Shown: piece by piece, positions 1-8,192 of the stretch
Numbering within the stretch: the stretch's first letter is position 1
How the letters are laid out: every line of letters starts with the position of its first letter
Origin: Palsa-504 sp963835775
GTDB lineage: Bacteria; Actinomycetota; Actinomycetes; Streptosporangiales; Streptosporangiaceae
NCBI GenBank assembly: GCA_963835775.1
Contig: CAWIHB010000017.1
Coordinates: 76,916 to 140,915 of the forward strand
Length of the DNA: 64,000 bases
Reading direction: 5' to 3'
Translations under genes and position numbers: made by a program
The notes under the pieces: generated by a model
Database searches by the model: none
Told to the model about the DNA's origin: nothing
Seen by the model: the letters and a program-made list of their open reading frames with translations, nothing else

Positions 1-860
1 TCCTCGTTGACGGCCAGCGCGAACAGCGTCACCCAGTCCATGGCCCGCAGCGGGTCGTCGCCGTTGTGCTCGCTGGTGAGCTGCCGCAGCAGCCGCGGCG
101 CGCGGCGCTGGATCTTCAGCCCGCCCGGCAGCATCCCGTCGGTGCCGCAGCCGTGCTGCACGCAGGCCTGCATCACCTGCCAGATGTCACCCAGCTCCGT
201 CTCCACCTGCACGGCGGTCCGGCCCAGGGCCAGCTCGTTGGCCAGCATGACCCCGGAGAAGGGCAGCCCGCTGCGGGTGGTGTGGGCCAGCAGTTCCGCG
301 CCGGTCGTGAACGGGTAGGGCAGGACAGTACTGTCCTGGACCGGTACGGACCCCTTGGCCCCCTTGGCCCCCTTGGCCCCCTCGGCTTCGGTCTGGTCCG
401 CGACGAAGCCGCCGCCCACCGAGTAGTAGTCGCGTTCCCTGATCAGCGTCCCGCCGGCATCGCAGGCGGTGAAGCGCATCGCGTTGGGGTGGTAGCTGAG
501 CTTCTTGCGGCGGTTGAATTCCAGGTGCTCGGCGGGGACGAAGCCGATCTCGTGCTCGCCGAGCAGGCTCAGCCGGCCGCTGCCCGCGATGGCCGCCAGC
601 CGGGCCGGTATCGCGTCCACGTCCACCGTGGCCGGCTGCTCGCCCTCCAGCCCGAGCAGCACGGCCTTGTCGCTGCCGTGCCCCTTGCCGGTCAGGCCCA
701 GCGAGCCGTACAGGCAGACCCGTACCGTCTGGACTTGCGGCAGGAGGCCGTCGTCGCGCAGGCCCACGGCGAACATCCGGGCCGCCTTCATCGGCCCGAC
801 CGTATGCGAGCTGGACGGGCCGATGCCCACTTTGAAAAGGTCAAAGACGCTGATGGTCAT
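1..860 (-). CDS. sdaA: L-serine dehydratase, single-chain iron-sulfur type (3' end cut by window edge)
   Basis: Converts L-serine to pyruvate and ammonia in the cytoplasm using a 4Fe-4S cluster. Reading leftward from the ATG at 860, the protein opens MTISVFDLFKVGIGPSSSHT, the family signature with the SSSHT substrate loop. Later it has RFTACDAGG, YYSVGGGF and, near the cut, CVQHGCGTDG with cluster-ligand-type cysteines. About 286 codons are present of a usual ~455, so the C-terminal part lies outside the window. It starts 28 bp after the MttB-family gene on the same strand, so the two are probably co-transcribed. In context it would take serine, made from glycine plus methylene-THF, into pyruvate. 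An unusual Gly-Ala-Lys repeat (three units) and an 18-bp DNA palindrome lie in a loop after YYSVGGGF. Identity is secure; the pathway role is inferred. Confidence 0.93.
   Translation of the reverse strand, partial: MTISVFDLFKVGIGPSSSHTVGPMKAARMFAVGLRDDGLLPQVQTVRVCLYGSLGLTGKGHGSDKAVLLGLEGEQPATVDVDAIPARLAAIAGSGRLSLLGEHEIGFVPAEHLEFNRRKKLSYHPNAMRFTACDAGGTLIRERDYYSVGGGFVADQTEAEGAKGAKGAKGSVPVQDSTVLPYPFTTGAELLAHTTRSGLPFSGVMLANELALGRTAVQVETELGDIWQVMQACVQHGCGTDGMLPGGLKIQRRAPRLLRQLTSEHNGDDPLRAMDWVTLFALAVNE
351..380. repeat. 9-bp tandem repeat inside sdaA
   Basis: About three copies of CCCTTGGCC (minus-strand Gly-Ala-Lys codons) lie in a variable loop of serine dehydratase. A perfect 18-bp palindrome, CAGGACAGTACTGTCCTG, sits 13 bp to the left at 321-338. 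The repeat keeps the reading frame. Confidence 0.8.
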
Positions 861-888
861 GATGCGCTCCACCGGACGCGGGTGAGGG

Positions 889-2328
889 CTAGTCGCCGAG
901 TTCGCGGCGGCGGCGGGTGACGAAGTCGTCGAGCTCGGCGCGGATGGCGTCGTCCAGCGGCGGCGCCTGGTACTCGGAAAGCTTCTTGCGCCAGATGTCG
1001 CCGGCCCGGGCGGCGGTGTCCTTGCCGCCCAGCTTGATCCAGCGCTCGAAGTTGGCCGTGGAGGACAGCATGGGGCGGTAAAAGCACTCGCGGAACCGCT
1101 CCATGGTGTGCGCGGCGCCGAGGAAGTGCCCACCGTGCCCCACCTCCTCGTGCGCTCCGAAGGCCAGCGACGCCTCGTCGATCTCCAGCGGGGTGAACTC
1201 GACGCGCAGCTCGCGCAGCAGCTCGATGTCGATGATGAACTTCTCGTAGCAGCTGACCAGGCCGCCCTCCAGCCAGCCGGCCGCGTGCATGACGAAGTTG
1301 GTGCCGGCCAGGAACGTGGGCAGCAGCGTCATCAGCGCCTCGTAGGCGGACTGGGCATCGGCCGTCTGCGACGAGTTCAGCCCGCCGCCGGTGCGGAACG
1401 GCAGCCCGTAGTGCCGCGCCAGCTGGCCGGTGCACAGCAGCCCAAGCGCCGACTCCGGCGTGCCGAACGACGGCGACCCTGACTGCATGTCGATGTTGGA
1501 CAGGAACGAGCCGAAGATCACCGGGCAGCCGGGCCTGATCAGCTGGGCCAGCGCGATGCCGCTCAGGGCCTCGGCCAGCTGCTGGGTCAGCGCGGCCGGG
1601 ATGGTCACCGGCGACATCGCCCCCATCAGCAGGAACGGGGTCAGCACCACTGGCTGCGCCGCGGCACAGTACTCGAACTGGGCGTCCAGCATCCGGTCGT
1701 CCCAGCGCAGCGGCGAGTTGCAGTTGATCAGCGAGATCGTGGCCGGCACCCGCTCGATCGCGTCCCGCCCGCCGAACAGGATCGACGTCATCGCGATCGT
1801 GTCCGCCGCGTTGGGCCCGGAGACGACGTTGCCCATATAGATCTTGTCGGTCAGGGTCTGCAGCGCGTAGATCATGTCCAGGTGCCGGGAGTCCAGCGGC
1901 GCGTCGTTCGGCTCGCAGATCACGCCGCCCGCCGAGTCCAGTTCAGCAAAACTCTGGGACAGCATGCACAGCTGGCGGAAGTCGTTCAGGGTGGCGTCCC
2001 GGCGCACGTCGCCCTCGCGTACGAACGGGCAGCCGTACACCGAGCTGAACACCATGTGGTCCCCGCCGATGTGCACGTTGTGCGCCGGGTTGCGGGCCTG
2101 CACGTCGAACTCGCGGGGCGCCTTGGCCACCTGCTCGAGCACGAAGTCCGGGTCGAGGTAGACCACCTCGCCGTCGGTCCGCTGGCCCGCCTTGGCGAAC
2201 AGCTCGACCGCCTCGGGCTTGGCGAACTGGATGCCGATCTGCGAGACGATGCGGCGCCAGCCGCGGTCCAGAACCCCGATCGCGTCGGCGGACAGGATCT
2301 CGTATCGCGGCATCGTGTTGACGAACAT
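889..2328 (-). CDS. MttB-family (non-pyrrolysine) trimethylamine/quaternary-amine methyltransferase
   Basis: 479-residue member of the trimethylamine methyltransferase family (COG5598), which demethylates a methylated amine and passes the methyl to a Co(I) corrinoid protein. Family features visible are the barrel motifs GSFLSNIDMQSGSPSFGTPE and, after it, TGGGLNSSQTADAQSAYEA. There is no in-frame TAG, so this is a non-Pyl member, like MtgB (glycine betaine), MtpB (proline betaine) and MtcB (carnitine). The ATG at 2328 is used; MPRYE at 2313 is an alternative. It is divergent from the IclR/corrinoid operon and upstream of sdaA. The substrate cannot be read from sequence. The dimethylglycine-dehydrogenase-like gene in the facing operon makes glycine betaine the best guess; choline, carnitine or proline betaine remain possible. 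Confidence 0.9.
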   Translation of the reverse strand: MFVNTMPRYEILSADAIGVLDRGWRRIVSQIGIQFAKPEAVELFAKAGQRTDGEVVYLDPDFVLEQVAKAPREFDVQARNPAHNVHIGGDHMVFSSVYGCPFVREGDVRRDATLNDFRQLCMLSQSFAELDSAGGVICEPNDAPLDSRHLDMIYALQTLTDKIYMGNVVSGPNAADTIAMTSILFGGRDAIERVPATISLINCNSPLRWDDRMLDAQFEYCAAAQPVVLTPFLLMGAMSPVTIPAALTQQLAEALSGIALAQLIRPGCPVIFGSFLSNIDMQSGSPSFGTPESALGLLCTGQLARHYGLPFRTGGGLNSSQTADAQSAYEALMTLLPTFLAGTNFVMHAAGWLEGGLVSCYEKFIIDIELLRELRVEFTPLEIDEASLAFGAHEEVGHGGHFLGAAHTMERFRECFYRPMLSSTANFERWIKLGGKDTAARAGDIWRKKLSEYQAPPLDDAIRAELDDFVTRRRRELGD

Positions 2329-2379
2329 CGAGCTTCACCCTGCCTTCGGGAACCGGGCCGTACGGGCCGGACTGCGAGC

Positions 2380-2443
2380 TTGACCGAGTTTAGAACCGCA
2401 CCTTACTATCACATAGTAGAACTGGGTCCCATAAAGTGGAACC
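2380..2443. promoter_or_regulatory. Divergent promoter/operator region between the MttB and IclR arms
   Basis: On the plus strand TTGACC (2380-2385) is followed after 18 bp by TACTAT (2404-2409), a good vegetative promoter. The -10 is one arm of a perfect palindrome, TACTAT-CAC-ATAGTA (2404-2418), so the same sequence also gives a TACTAT on the minus strand toward the MttB gene, though with only a poor -35. A second imperfect inverted repeat, GGTCCCA-N5-TGGAACC (2425-2443, one mismatch), has the size and spacing of IclR operators. Binding by the adjacent IclR protein to both sites is inference. Confidence 0.65.
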
Positions 2444-2482
2444 TGACAATCGTCGCAGCAGGCAGAATCAGGACCTTCGCCG

Positions 2483-3262
2483 ATGAGCAACCAGAACGGC
2501 ACGCAGGCCGTCGACCGGGCGGCACGCCTGCTGTCGGAGGTGGTGCACTCGGCCGATCCGATGACGTTCACCGGGCTGAGCGCGGCCACCGGGCTGGCCA
2601 AATCAACCACCTCCCGGCTGCTGCTCGCGCTGGAGCGCAACGGGCTGGTCCGCCGGGATGACCACGGCCGGTTCCTGCCCGGCGAGATGTTCGTCAGCTT
2701 CGCCTGGCGGGGCGGCGCCGAGGCCGGCCTGGTCGCGGTGGCCCAGCCCTTCCTCGAGCGGCTCGGCAAGGCCACCGGCGAGACGATCAACCTCGGCGTG
2801 GCCAGCAATGGCCTGGTCGAGCAGATCGCTCAGGTGGACAGCACCTACATGATCGGCGGCACCAACTGGGTGGGCATGTCCGTGCCGCTGTACTGCTCGG
2901 CCCTGGGCAAGGTGCTGCTGGCCTACGGCGCCGCGCAGCTGCCCGCCGGCTCGATGGAGCGGCGTACGGACAAGACCATCACCGCCGAGGCGGCGCTGCG
3001 CTCGGACCTGGCGGGCGTGCGCGCCCGGGGCTACGCGGTGACCGACGAGGAACTCGAGCCGGGCCTGATCGCGGTGGCGGCGCCCGTGCACGGCTACGAC
3101 GGCGCGGTCATCGCGGCGCTGTCGGTGTCGGCCCCCACGACCAGGTTGACCAGGGAACGCGTGCCGGCCGCGGCCGGGCTCTGCGCCCAGGAGGCCGCGG
3201 GCCTGTCCGCGGCCCTCGGCTACCGGCAGCGAGCAGCCAGGCAAACCAGGAAGGCAGGCTAA
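2483..3262 (+). CDS. IclR-family transcriptional regulator
   Basis: 259 residues. The N-terminal winged helix-turn-helix (about residues 8-62) contains FTGLSAATGLAKSTTSRLLL. The C-terminal effector domain (about 75-245) contains the family's GETINLGV and CSALGKVLLAY segments. IclR proteins usually regulate a neighbouring catabolic operon in response to a small substrate or intermediate. This gene is the first of the rightward operon, five bases before the corrinoid-protein gene, and faces the MttB gene across a promoter region with two inverted repeats. It therefore most likely controls both arms. Whether it activates or represses, and the ligand (a betaine or its product), are not visible. 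Confidence 0.93.
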   Translation: MSNQNGTQAVDRAARLLSEVVHSADPMTFTGLSAATGLAKSTTSRLLLALERNGLVRRDDHGRFLPGEMFVSFAWRGGAEAGLVAVAQPFLERLGKATGETINLGVASNGLVEQIAQVDSTYMIGGTNWVGMSVPLYCSALGKVLLAYGAAQLPAGSMERRTDKTITAEAALRSDLAGVRARGYAVTDEELEPGLIAVAAPVHGYDGAVIAALSVSAPTTRLTRERVPAAAGLCAQEAAGLSAALGYRQRAARQTRKAG

Positions 3263-3267
3263 TCATC

Positions 3268-3933
3268 GTGACCAGGGAAGAACTGCTCAGCCAGCTGTAT
3301 GACGACACACTGGTCGGCAACAAACCGTCGGTCCTGGACCTGACCAAAGCGGGGCTGGCTCTGGGCCTGCGCCCGGAGGAGCTGCTGTACGAGGCGCTGA
3401 TCCCGTCGCTGGAAGAGGTCGGGGCCCGGTTCGAGCGGGGTGACTTCTTCGTGCCCGAGATGCTCATCGCCGGCAAGGCCATGGCGGGAGCGCTGGAGAT
3501 CCTGCGCCCGCTGCTGGCCGAGACCGGGGTGCAGACGATCGGCAAGATCGTGATGGGCACGGTCAAGGGCGACGTGCACGACATCGGCAAGAACCTGGTC
3601 AACATCATGTTCGAAGGCGCCGGCTTCGAGGTCATCGACCTGGGCGTGCAGGTCGCGCCGGAGAAGTTCGTCGCGGCGGTCAAGGAGCACCAGCCGGACA
3701 TCCTGGGCTTCTCCGCCTTCCTGACCACCACCATGCCGATGTTCAAGGCCAACATCAACGCGCTGCAGAAGTCCGGGCTGCGGGACCAGGTCATCGTCAT
3801 GGTCGGCGGCGCCCCGGTCACCCAGGAGTACGCCGACGTGGTGGGCGCGGACGGCTACGCGGCGGACGCCTCCGCGGCCGTGGTCCGGGCCAAGGAACTG
3901 CTCGCGAAACGCCGCGCGCCAGTCAACGCCTGA
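3268..3933 (+). CDS. Methyltransferase cognate corrinoid (B12-binding) protein
   Basis: 221 residues with the two-domain layout of MtbC/MttC/MtgC proteins: a helical cap (about 1-90) and a Rossmann-like B12-binding domain. The lower-ligand motif DxHxxG is intact in GTVKGDVHDIGKNL (around residue 100), and the later Ser/Gly loops GFSAFLTTTMP and VGGAPVTQEYA are present. It would carry the methyl group from the MttB-family enzyme to the next gene's methyl-THF transferase. GTG start at 3268, five bases after the iclR stop, so translation is probably coupled. The length and gene order match methylotrophic corrinoid operons of anaerobes such as Desulfitobacterium and Eubacterium. Confidence 0.94.
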   Translation: MTREELLSQLYDDTLVGNKPSVLDLTKAGLALGLRPEELLYEALIPSLEEVGARFERGDFFVPEMLIAGKAMAGALEILRPLLAETGVQTIGKIVMGTVKGDVHDIGKNLVNIMFEGAGFEVIDLGVQVAPEKFVAAVKEHQPDILGFSAFLTTTMPMFKANINALQKSGLRDQVIVMVGGAPVTQEYADVVGADGYAADASAAVVRAKELLAKRRAPVNA

Positions 3934-3953
3934 CGCACACCAGGAGCAGCACC

Positions 3954-4841
3954 GTGTACACCATCCTGTCCTCGGCGAGCAAGACGGTACGCATCGGCGA
4001 CGACCAGCCGTTCGCCATCATCGGCGAGCGGATCAACCCGACCGGCCGGAAGATCTTCCAGCTGCAGCTGCGCACCGGGGACCTGTCCCGGATAGAGATC
4101 GACGTCAAGGAACAGGCAGACGGCGGGGCCATGCTGCTCGACGTCAACATGGGCGCCCCGCTGGCCGACGAGGCCGAGCTGATGCGGCAGGCCATCCCGC
4201 TGATCCAGCGGCTGACCGACCTGCCGCTGGTCATCGACTCCTCCATCATCGAGGTGCTCGACGCCGGGCTGGCCGTGTACCAGGGCAAGGCGCTGGTCAA
4301 CTCGGTGACCGCCGAGGACGAGCGGCTGGCGGCCATCCTGCCGCTGGTCAAGAAGTACGGCGCCGCGGTCATCGGCCTGCCCAACGACGAGGAGGAGATC
4401 CCCGAGGAGCCGGCCCGCCGGGTGGAACTGGCCCGCAAGCTCATCCACACCGCCACCGGGCAGTACAAGATCCCCATCGAGGACATCGTCATCGACCCGC
4501 TGGCCATGCCGGTGGGCGCCGACACCCTGCACCCCCAGCGCACGCTGGAGACCATCGCCCGGCTCAGGGACGAGTTCGGGGTGAACATGACGCTGGGCGC
4601 CTCGAACGTGAGCTTCGGCATGCCAGACCGGCACACGATCGCCGCCGCCTTCCTGCCCATCGCCATCAGCCACGGGCTGACCAGCGCGATCATGGACGCC
4701 CGGTCGCCGCAGATCGTCCGCTCGGTCAAGGCCGCCGACCTGGTGCTGAACCGGGACGAGTGGGGCGCGAACTGGATCGCGGCGCACCGCGCCCAGCAGG
4801 CCAGGGAAAAAGCGCAAGCGCAGGGCCAGGGCGCCACGTGA
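3954..4841 (+). CDS. Methylcorrinoid:tetrahydrofolate methyltransferase (pterin-binding/DHPS fold)
   Basis: 295 residues with the pterin-binding TIM-barrel fold shared by MtgA, MtvA, AcsE and the folate domain of MetH. Visible landmarks are IIGERINPTGRK at the N-terminus, LLDVNMGAP, PLVIDSS, ALVNSVTAE, VIDPLAMP and GASNVSFGMP, which line the folate site in this family. There is no homocysteine domain, so this is a catabolic shuttle rather than methionine synthase. It should move the methyl group from the corrinoid protein to THF, giving methyl-THF for the MetF-like enzyme downstream. GTG start at 3954, 20 bp after the corrinoid gene. Its stop overlaps the next start by four bases (GTGA). Confidence 0.92.
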   Translation: MYTILSSASKTVRIGDDQPFAIIGERINPTGRKIFQLQLRTGDLSRIEIDVKEQADGGAMLLDVNMGAPLADEAELMRQAIPLIQRLTDLPLVIDSSIIEVLDAGLAVYQGKALVNSVTAEDERLAAILPLVKKYGAAVIGLPNDEEEIPEEPARRVELARKLIHTATGQYKIPIEDIVIDPLAMPVGADTLHPQRTLETIARLRDEFGVNMTLGASNVSFGMPDRHTIAAAFLPIAISHGLTSAIMDARSPQIVRSVKAADLVLNRDEWGANWIAAHRAQQAREKAQAQGQGAT

Positions 4842-6706
4842 CGGTTACCGACGAGCAGATACCAGGGCCCGTTCGGGTCAATCTGACCTTCAACGAGCGG
4901 GCCGTGCGGGTTCCGTACGGCGTGACGCTGTTCGACGCGGCGAGCTGGAATGGCATCGCCATCGACTCGACCTGCGGCGGCCACGGCACCTGCAAGAAGT
5001 GCCGGATCAGGATCGCCCTGGACCCGCCCGCGCCGTCCAGCCTGGACATCAGGGCCTACACCCCGGCCGAGCTCAACGACGGCTGGCGGCTGGCCTGCCG
5101 CACCCCCGCCACCCAGGACATCGCGGTCGAGGTGCCGCCGCTGACCACCCGGCCCAAGGCGGCCACGGTGGGCGTGGGCCGGCAGGTCATCCTGCGCCCG
5201 GCGGTGCAGAAGCGGTACCTGGAACTGGCCGAGCCGAGCCTGGCCGACCAGGCCACCGATCTGGAGCGGGTGCTGGCCCAGCTCGACGACCTGGAACCCC
5301 GGGCCGAACTAGCCATGCTCAGAACCCTGGGCCAGACCCTGCGCGCCGCCGACTACAAGGTCACCGCGGTGGTGGTGGACGACGTGCTGATTGCGGTCGA
5401 GCCCGGCGACACCACCGGCCGCCGGTTCGGCATCGCGTTCGACCTGGGCACCACCACCGTGGTCGCCACCCTGCTCGACCTGTCCACCGGCACCCCGGTC
5501 GCGGTGGAGTCCACGCTGAACTCCCAGCAGCCCTTCGGCGCCGACGTGATCACCAGGATCAGCGCCACCATGATGGACCCCGGCGCGCTGGCCAAGCTGC
5601 AGAACCTGGCCCACGAGACCCTGGCCGAGCTGGCCCAGGCGGTCTGCGCCGAGGCCGGCGTGGCCCCGGACGAGGTATACGAGGTGGCCTTGGCCGGCAA
5701 TGCCACCATGACCCACATCGTGCTGGGCATCGACCCCGAGCCGCTCGGCATGGCCCCGTTCATCATGTCCACCCGGCTGCTGCCCGAGGTGCTGGCCGCC
5801 GACCTGGGCCTGGGCGGCGCGGTGCACCCCCGGGCCCGGGCGGTGGTGTTCCCCGCCTTCGGCGCCTATGTGGGCGGCGACATCACGGCCGGCCTGCTGG
5901 CCAGCGGCATGGACCGGGACGCCAGGGTCCGGCTGTTCGTCGACATTGGCACCAACTGCGAGATCGTGCTGGGCAACCGGGAGTGGCTGCTGGCCACGGC
6001 CGCGCCCGCCGGGCCCGCCTTCGAGGGCGCCGCCATCCGGTGCGGCATGCGGGCCGCCGACGGCGCCATCGAGGTGGTCGGCATGACCTCCGGCGAGCTG
6101 ACCCTGAAGGTCATCGGCGACGCCGAACCGCAGGGCCTGTGCGGCTCCGGCCTGGTCGACGCGGTGACCGGCCTGGTCAGGACCGGGCTGCTGGATGAAT
6201 CGGGCCGGTTCGTCAGCGAGGAGCAGGCCCAGGCCATCGCGCCGGGCCTGGCGCCCCGGCTGACCCGGATCGGTCAGGAACGCGTGTTCGTGCTGCACTG
6301 GCGGGGCCCCCAAAAACCGGCGGCCGAGGACAGCATCTACCTGTCCCAGCGCGACGTCCGCGAGCTGCAGTTCGCCAAGGCGGCCATCGCCACCGGCTGG
6401 CGCATCCTGCTGGAAGAGGCCGGTCTGACCGAGGCCGACGTCAAGCAGGTGCTGATGGCCGGGTCGTTCGGCAGTTACCTGTCCCCGGCCAGCGCGATCA
6501 GGATCGGCCTGGTGCCCAGGGTCCCGGTCCAGCGTGTGGTGCCGGCCGGCAACGTCGCCGGCGAGGGGGCGAAGATGGCGCTGCTCAGCCTGCGCGAGCG
6601 GGCCGGCGGCCTGGCCCTGCTGGAGGAGGTGAGGTATGTCGAGCTCTCCGACCGCGCCGACTTCAATGACCGCTTCGTCGACCAGCTCAACTTCCCCCCT
6701 AGCTGA
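4838..6706 (+). CDS. Corrinoid reductive activator: 2Fe-2S ferredoxin domain plus ASKHA ATPase domain (RACE type, DUF4445)
   Basis: About 622 residues. Residues ~10-90 form a 2Fe-2S ferredoxin domain with the cluster motif STCGGHGTCKKC followed by a fourth cysteine in LACRTPA. The rest is the ASKHA-fold region, with FDLGTTTVVATLL as phosphate-1 loop, FVDIGTNCEIVLG as a second nucleotide motif, and LMAGSFGSYL near the end. Such proteins (COG3894) use ATP and low-potential electrons to return accidentally oxidised Co(II) corrinoid to Co(I). They are essential where the corrinoid cycles through Co(I), especially with oxygen present. The GTG at 4838 is chosen because it overlaps the previous stop and gives a normal ferredoxin N-terminus; the frame stays open further upstream. 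Confidence 0.92.
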   Translation: MTVTDEQIPGPVRVNLTFNERAVRVPYGVTLFDAASWNGIAIDSTCGGHGTCKKCRIRIALDPPAPSSLDIRAYTPAELNDGWRLACRTPATQDIAVEVPPLTTRPKAATVGVGRQVILRPAVQKRYLELAEPSLADQATDLERVLAQLDDLEPRAELAMLRTLGQTLRAADYKVTAVVVDDVLIAVEPGDTTGRRFGIAFDLGTTTVVATLLDLSTGTPVAVESTLNSQQPFGADVITRISATMMDPGALAKLQNLAHETLAELAQAVCAEAGVAPDEVYEVALAGNATMTHIVLGIDPEPLGMAPFIMSTRLLPEVLAADLGLGGAVHPRARAVVFPAFGAYVGGDITAGLLASGMDRDARVRLFVDIGTNCEIVLGNREWLLATAAPAGPAFEGAAIRCGMRAADGAIEVVGMTSGELTLKVIGDAEPQGLCGSGLVDAVTGLVRTGLLDESGRFVSEEQAQAIAPGLAPRLTRIGQERVFVLHWRGPQKPAAEDSIYLSQRDVRELQFAKAAIATGWRILLEEAGLTEADVKQVLMAGSFGSYLSPASAIRIGLVPRVPVQRVVPAGNVAGEGAKMALLSLRERAGGLALLEEVRYVELSDRADFNDRFVDQLNFPPS

Positions 6707-6722
6707 GCGGCCGCGCGGCGGC

Positions 6723-7379
6723 TTGTCCGACGCGCGCGCTCCGGCCAGCATCGACGTCCTGGCCTGCGGGGCGCTGGCCGGGCAGGTCAGGGACATCGCG
6801 GCCCGGCGCGGCTGGCCGGTCGCCGTACGGTCCCTGCCCGCCGTGCTGCACAACCGGCCGCAGAAGATCATCAGTGCGGCCGAACGGTACGTGGTATCCG
6901 CCCAGCGGTCCGGCCGCACGGTAGCCCTGGCCTACGCCGACTGCGGCACCTACGGTGCGCTGGACGAACTGTGCGCCAGGTACGGGGTGCGGCGGCTGCC
7001 CGGGCTGCACTGCTACGACGTGTTCGGCGGCGCGTCGCGGCTGGCCGCCATGTTCGAGGCCGAGCCGGGCACATACGTGCTCACCGACTTCCTGCTGCGC
7101 AGCTTCGACCGGCTGGTCCTGGCCGAGCTGGGCCTGGACCGGTACCCACAGCTGTGGCCGGATTACTTCGGCCACTACCGGCGGCTGGTCTGGCTGGCCC
7201 AGGAACCGGATCCGGCGCTGGCGGCCGAGGCGGACCGGGTGGCGGGAATGTTCGGCCTGCCCCTGACCCGGGTCGATACCGGGACCGGCGGGCTGGAGAG
7301 CGCGCTCGCTGCGCTGCTGGCGGAGATGTTATGGGCAGCCCGCTGGAAGTGCTGCTGCGCAACCCCCGGTTCGAGGTGA
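6723..7379 (+). CDS. DUF1638 family protein
   Basis: About 218 residues from a TTG at 6723. An ATG at 6636 in the same frame would add 29 low-complexity residues that overlap the activator gene, so it is less likely. The family has no proven function but, as I recall, recurs beside corrinoid methyltransferase genes in methanogens and bacteria, as here. Conserved-looking cysteines sit in VLACGALAG, YADCGTYGALDE and LPGLHCYDVF. The middle resembles a substrate pocket rather than a DNA-binding domain, and there are no membrane segments. The last 49 bp overlap the next gene. A role in corrinoid or methyl-group handling is inference from context only. Confidence 0.82.
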   Translation: MSDARAPASIDVLACGALAGQVRDIAARRGWPVAVRSLPAVLHNRPQKIISAAERYVVSAQRSGRTVALAYADCGTYGALDELCARYGVRRLPGLHCYDVFGGASRLAAMFEAEPGTYVLTDFLLRSFDRLVLAELGLDRYPQLWPDYFGHYRRLVWLAQEPDPALAAEADRVAGMFGLPLTRVDTGTGGLESALAALLAEMLWAARWKCCCATPGSR

Positions 7380-8188
7380 TCCCGGCCAAGGGCACCGAGC
7401 AGGCCGTGGCCGACTGGGTGCCGGCCGGGATGACCGTCACGGTCACCGCGTCGCCGGTCAAGGGCCTGGAGCCGACCATCGAGCTCACCGAGCGGCTGGC
7501 CGCCCGCGGCTACCGGGTGGTGCCGCACCTGGCCGCCCGGTCGGTGACCAGTGACGCGCACCTGGCCGAGATCATCGGCCGGCTGCAGGACGCCGGCGTA
7601 GACGACGTGTTCGTGCCCGGCGGGGACGCCTCGCACCCGGCCGGGCCGTTCGACAGCGCCCTGCCCCTGCTCGAGCGGCTGGCCGAGCTGGGCAGCCCGT
7701 TCAGCCGGGTCGGCATCACCGGCTACCCGGAAAGCCACCCGAAGATCCATGACGACATCACCATCCAGGCCATGTGGGACAAGCGCAGGCACGCCAGCTA
7801 CATCGTGAGCAACGTGTGCTTCGACCCGGTCGCGCTGGCCCGCTGGATCGGCCGGATCCGGGCCCGCGGCGTCACCCTGCCGCTGTACGTGGGGCTGGCC
7901 GGGCCGGCCGAGCGGACCCGGCTGCTGAAGATGGCCGCGGTGGCCGGCGCGTCGGAATCGGCCCGCTTCATCACCAGGCATCCGGGCTGGATCCTGCGCT
8001 TGTGGGTGCCCGGCGGGTATAGCCCGGACCGGCTGCTCGACCGGGCCGCGGCCACGCTGGCCGCGCCGGGCTCGGGCGTGGCCGGCCTGCACCTGTTCAC
8101 CTTCAACCAGCTCCAGCAGTCCGAGCAATGGCGCCGGGCCGCCTTGGAGCGCACCGGAACCGATAACCCACAGCGACTGGCGGGATAA
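7331..8188 (+). CDS. MetF-like methylenetetrahydrofolate reductase family protein
   Basis: 285 residues from the ATG at 7331, of the MTHFR barrel family: VTVTASPVKGLEPTIE near the N-terminus, HLAARSV, DVFVPGGDA, and GITGYPESHP, which matches the GYPExHP signature. MetF normally reduces methylene-THF. In this setting it would run backwards, oxidising methyl-THF from the corrinoid transferase to methylene-THF, which serine hydroxymethyltransferase can then add to glycine. The electron acceptor is unknown. It overlaps the DUF1638 gene by 49 bp, and its stop lies four bases before a palindromic micro-ORF. Family assignment is firm; the direction is inferred from neighbours. Confidence 0.88.
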   Translation: MGSPLEVLLRNPRFEVIPAKGTEQAVADWVPAGMTVTVTASPVKGLEPTIELTERLAARGYRVVPHLAARSVTSDAHLAEIIGRLQDAGVDDVFVPGGDASHPAGPFDSALPLLERLAELGSPFSRVGITGYPESHPKIHDDITIQAMWDKRRHASYIVSNVCFDPVALARWIGRIRARGVTLPLYVGLAGPAERTRLLKMAAVAGASESARFITRHPGWILRLWVPGGYSPDRLLDRAAATLAAPGSGVAGLHLFTFNQLQQSEQWRRAALERTGTDNPQRLAG

Positions 8189-8192
8189 ATCT

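Noticed and set aside
889..2328. Possible pyrrolysine-containing MttB
   Set aside because: The gene is a single 479-codon frame without an internal TAG, and no pyl genes are present; it is a non-Pyl homologue.
6636..6722. Extended N-terminus for the DUF1638 protein from ATG 6636
   Set aside because: The 29 extra residues are Ser/Thr/Pro-rich and overlap the activator gene in another frame; a TTG at 6723 gives a family-like start.
5309..6919. Long minus-strand frame opposite the corrinoid activator
   Set aside because: Composition is typical of antisense to GC-rich coding DNA; the plus-strand gene has ferredoxin and ASKHA motifs throughout.
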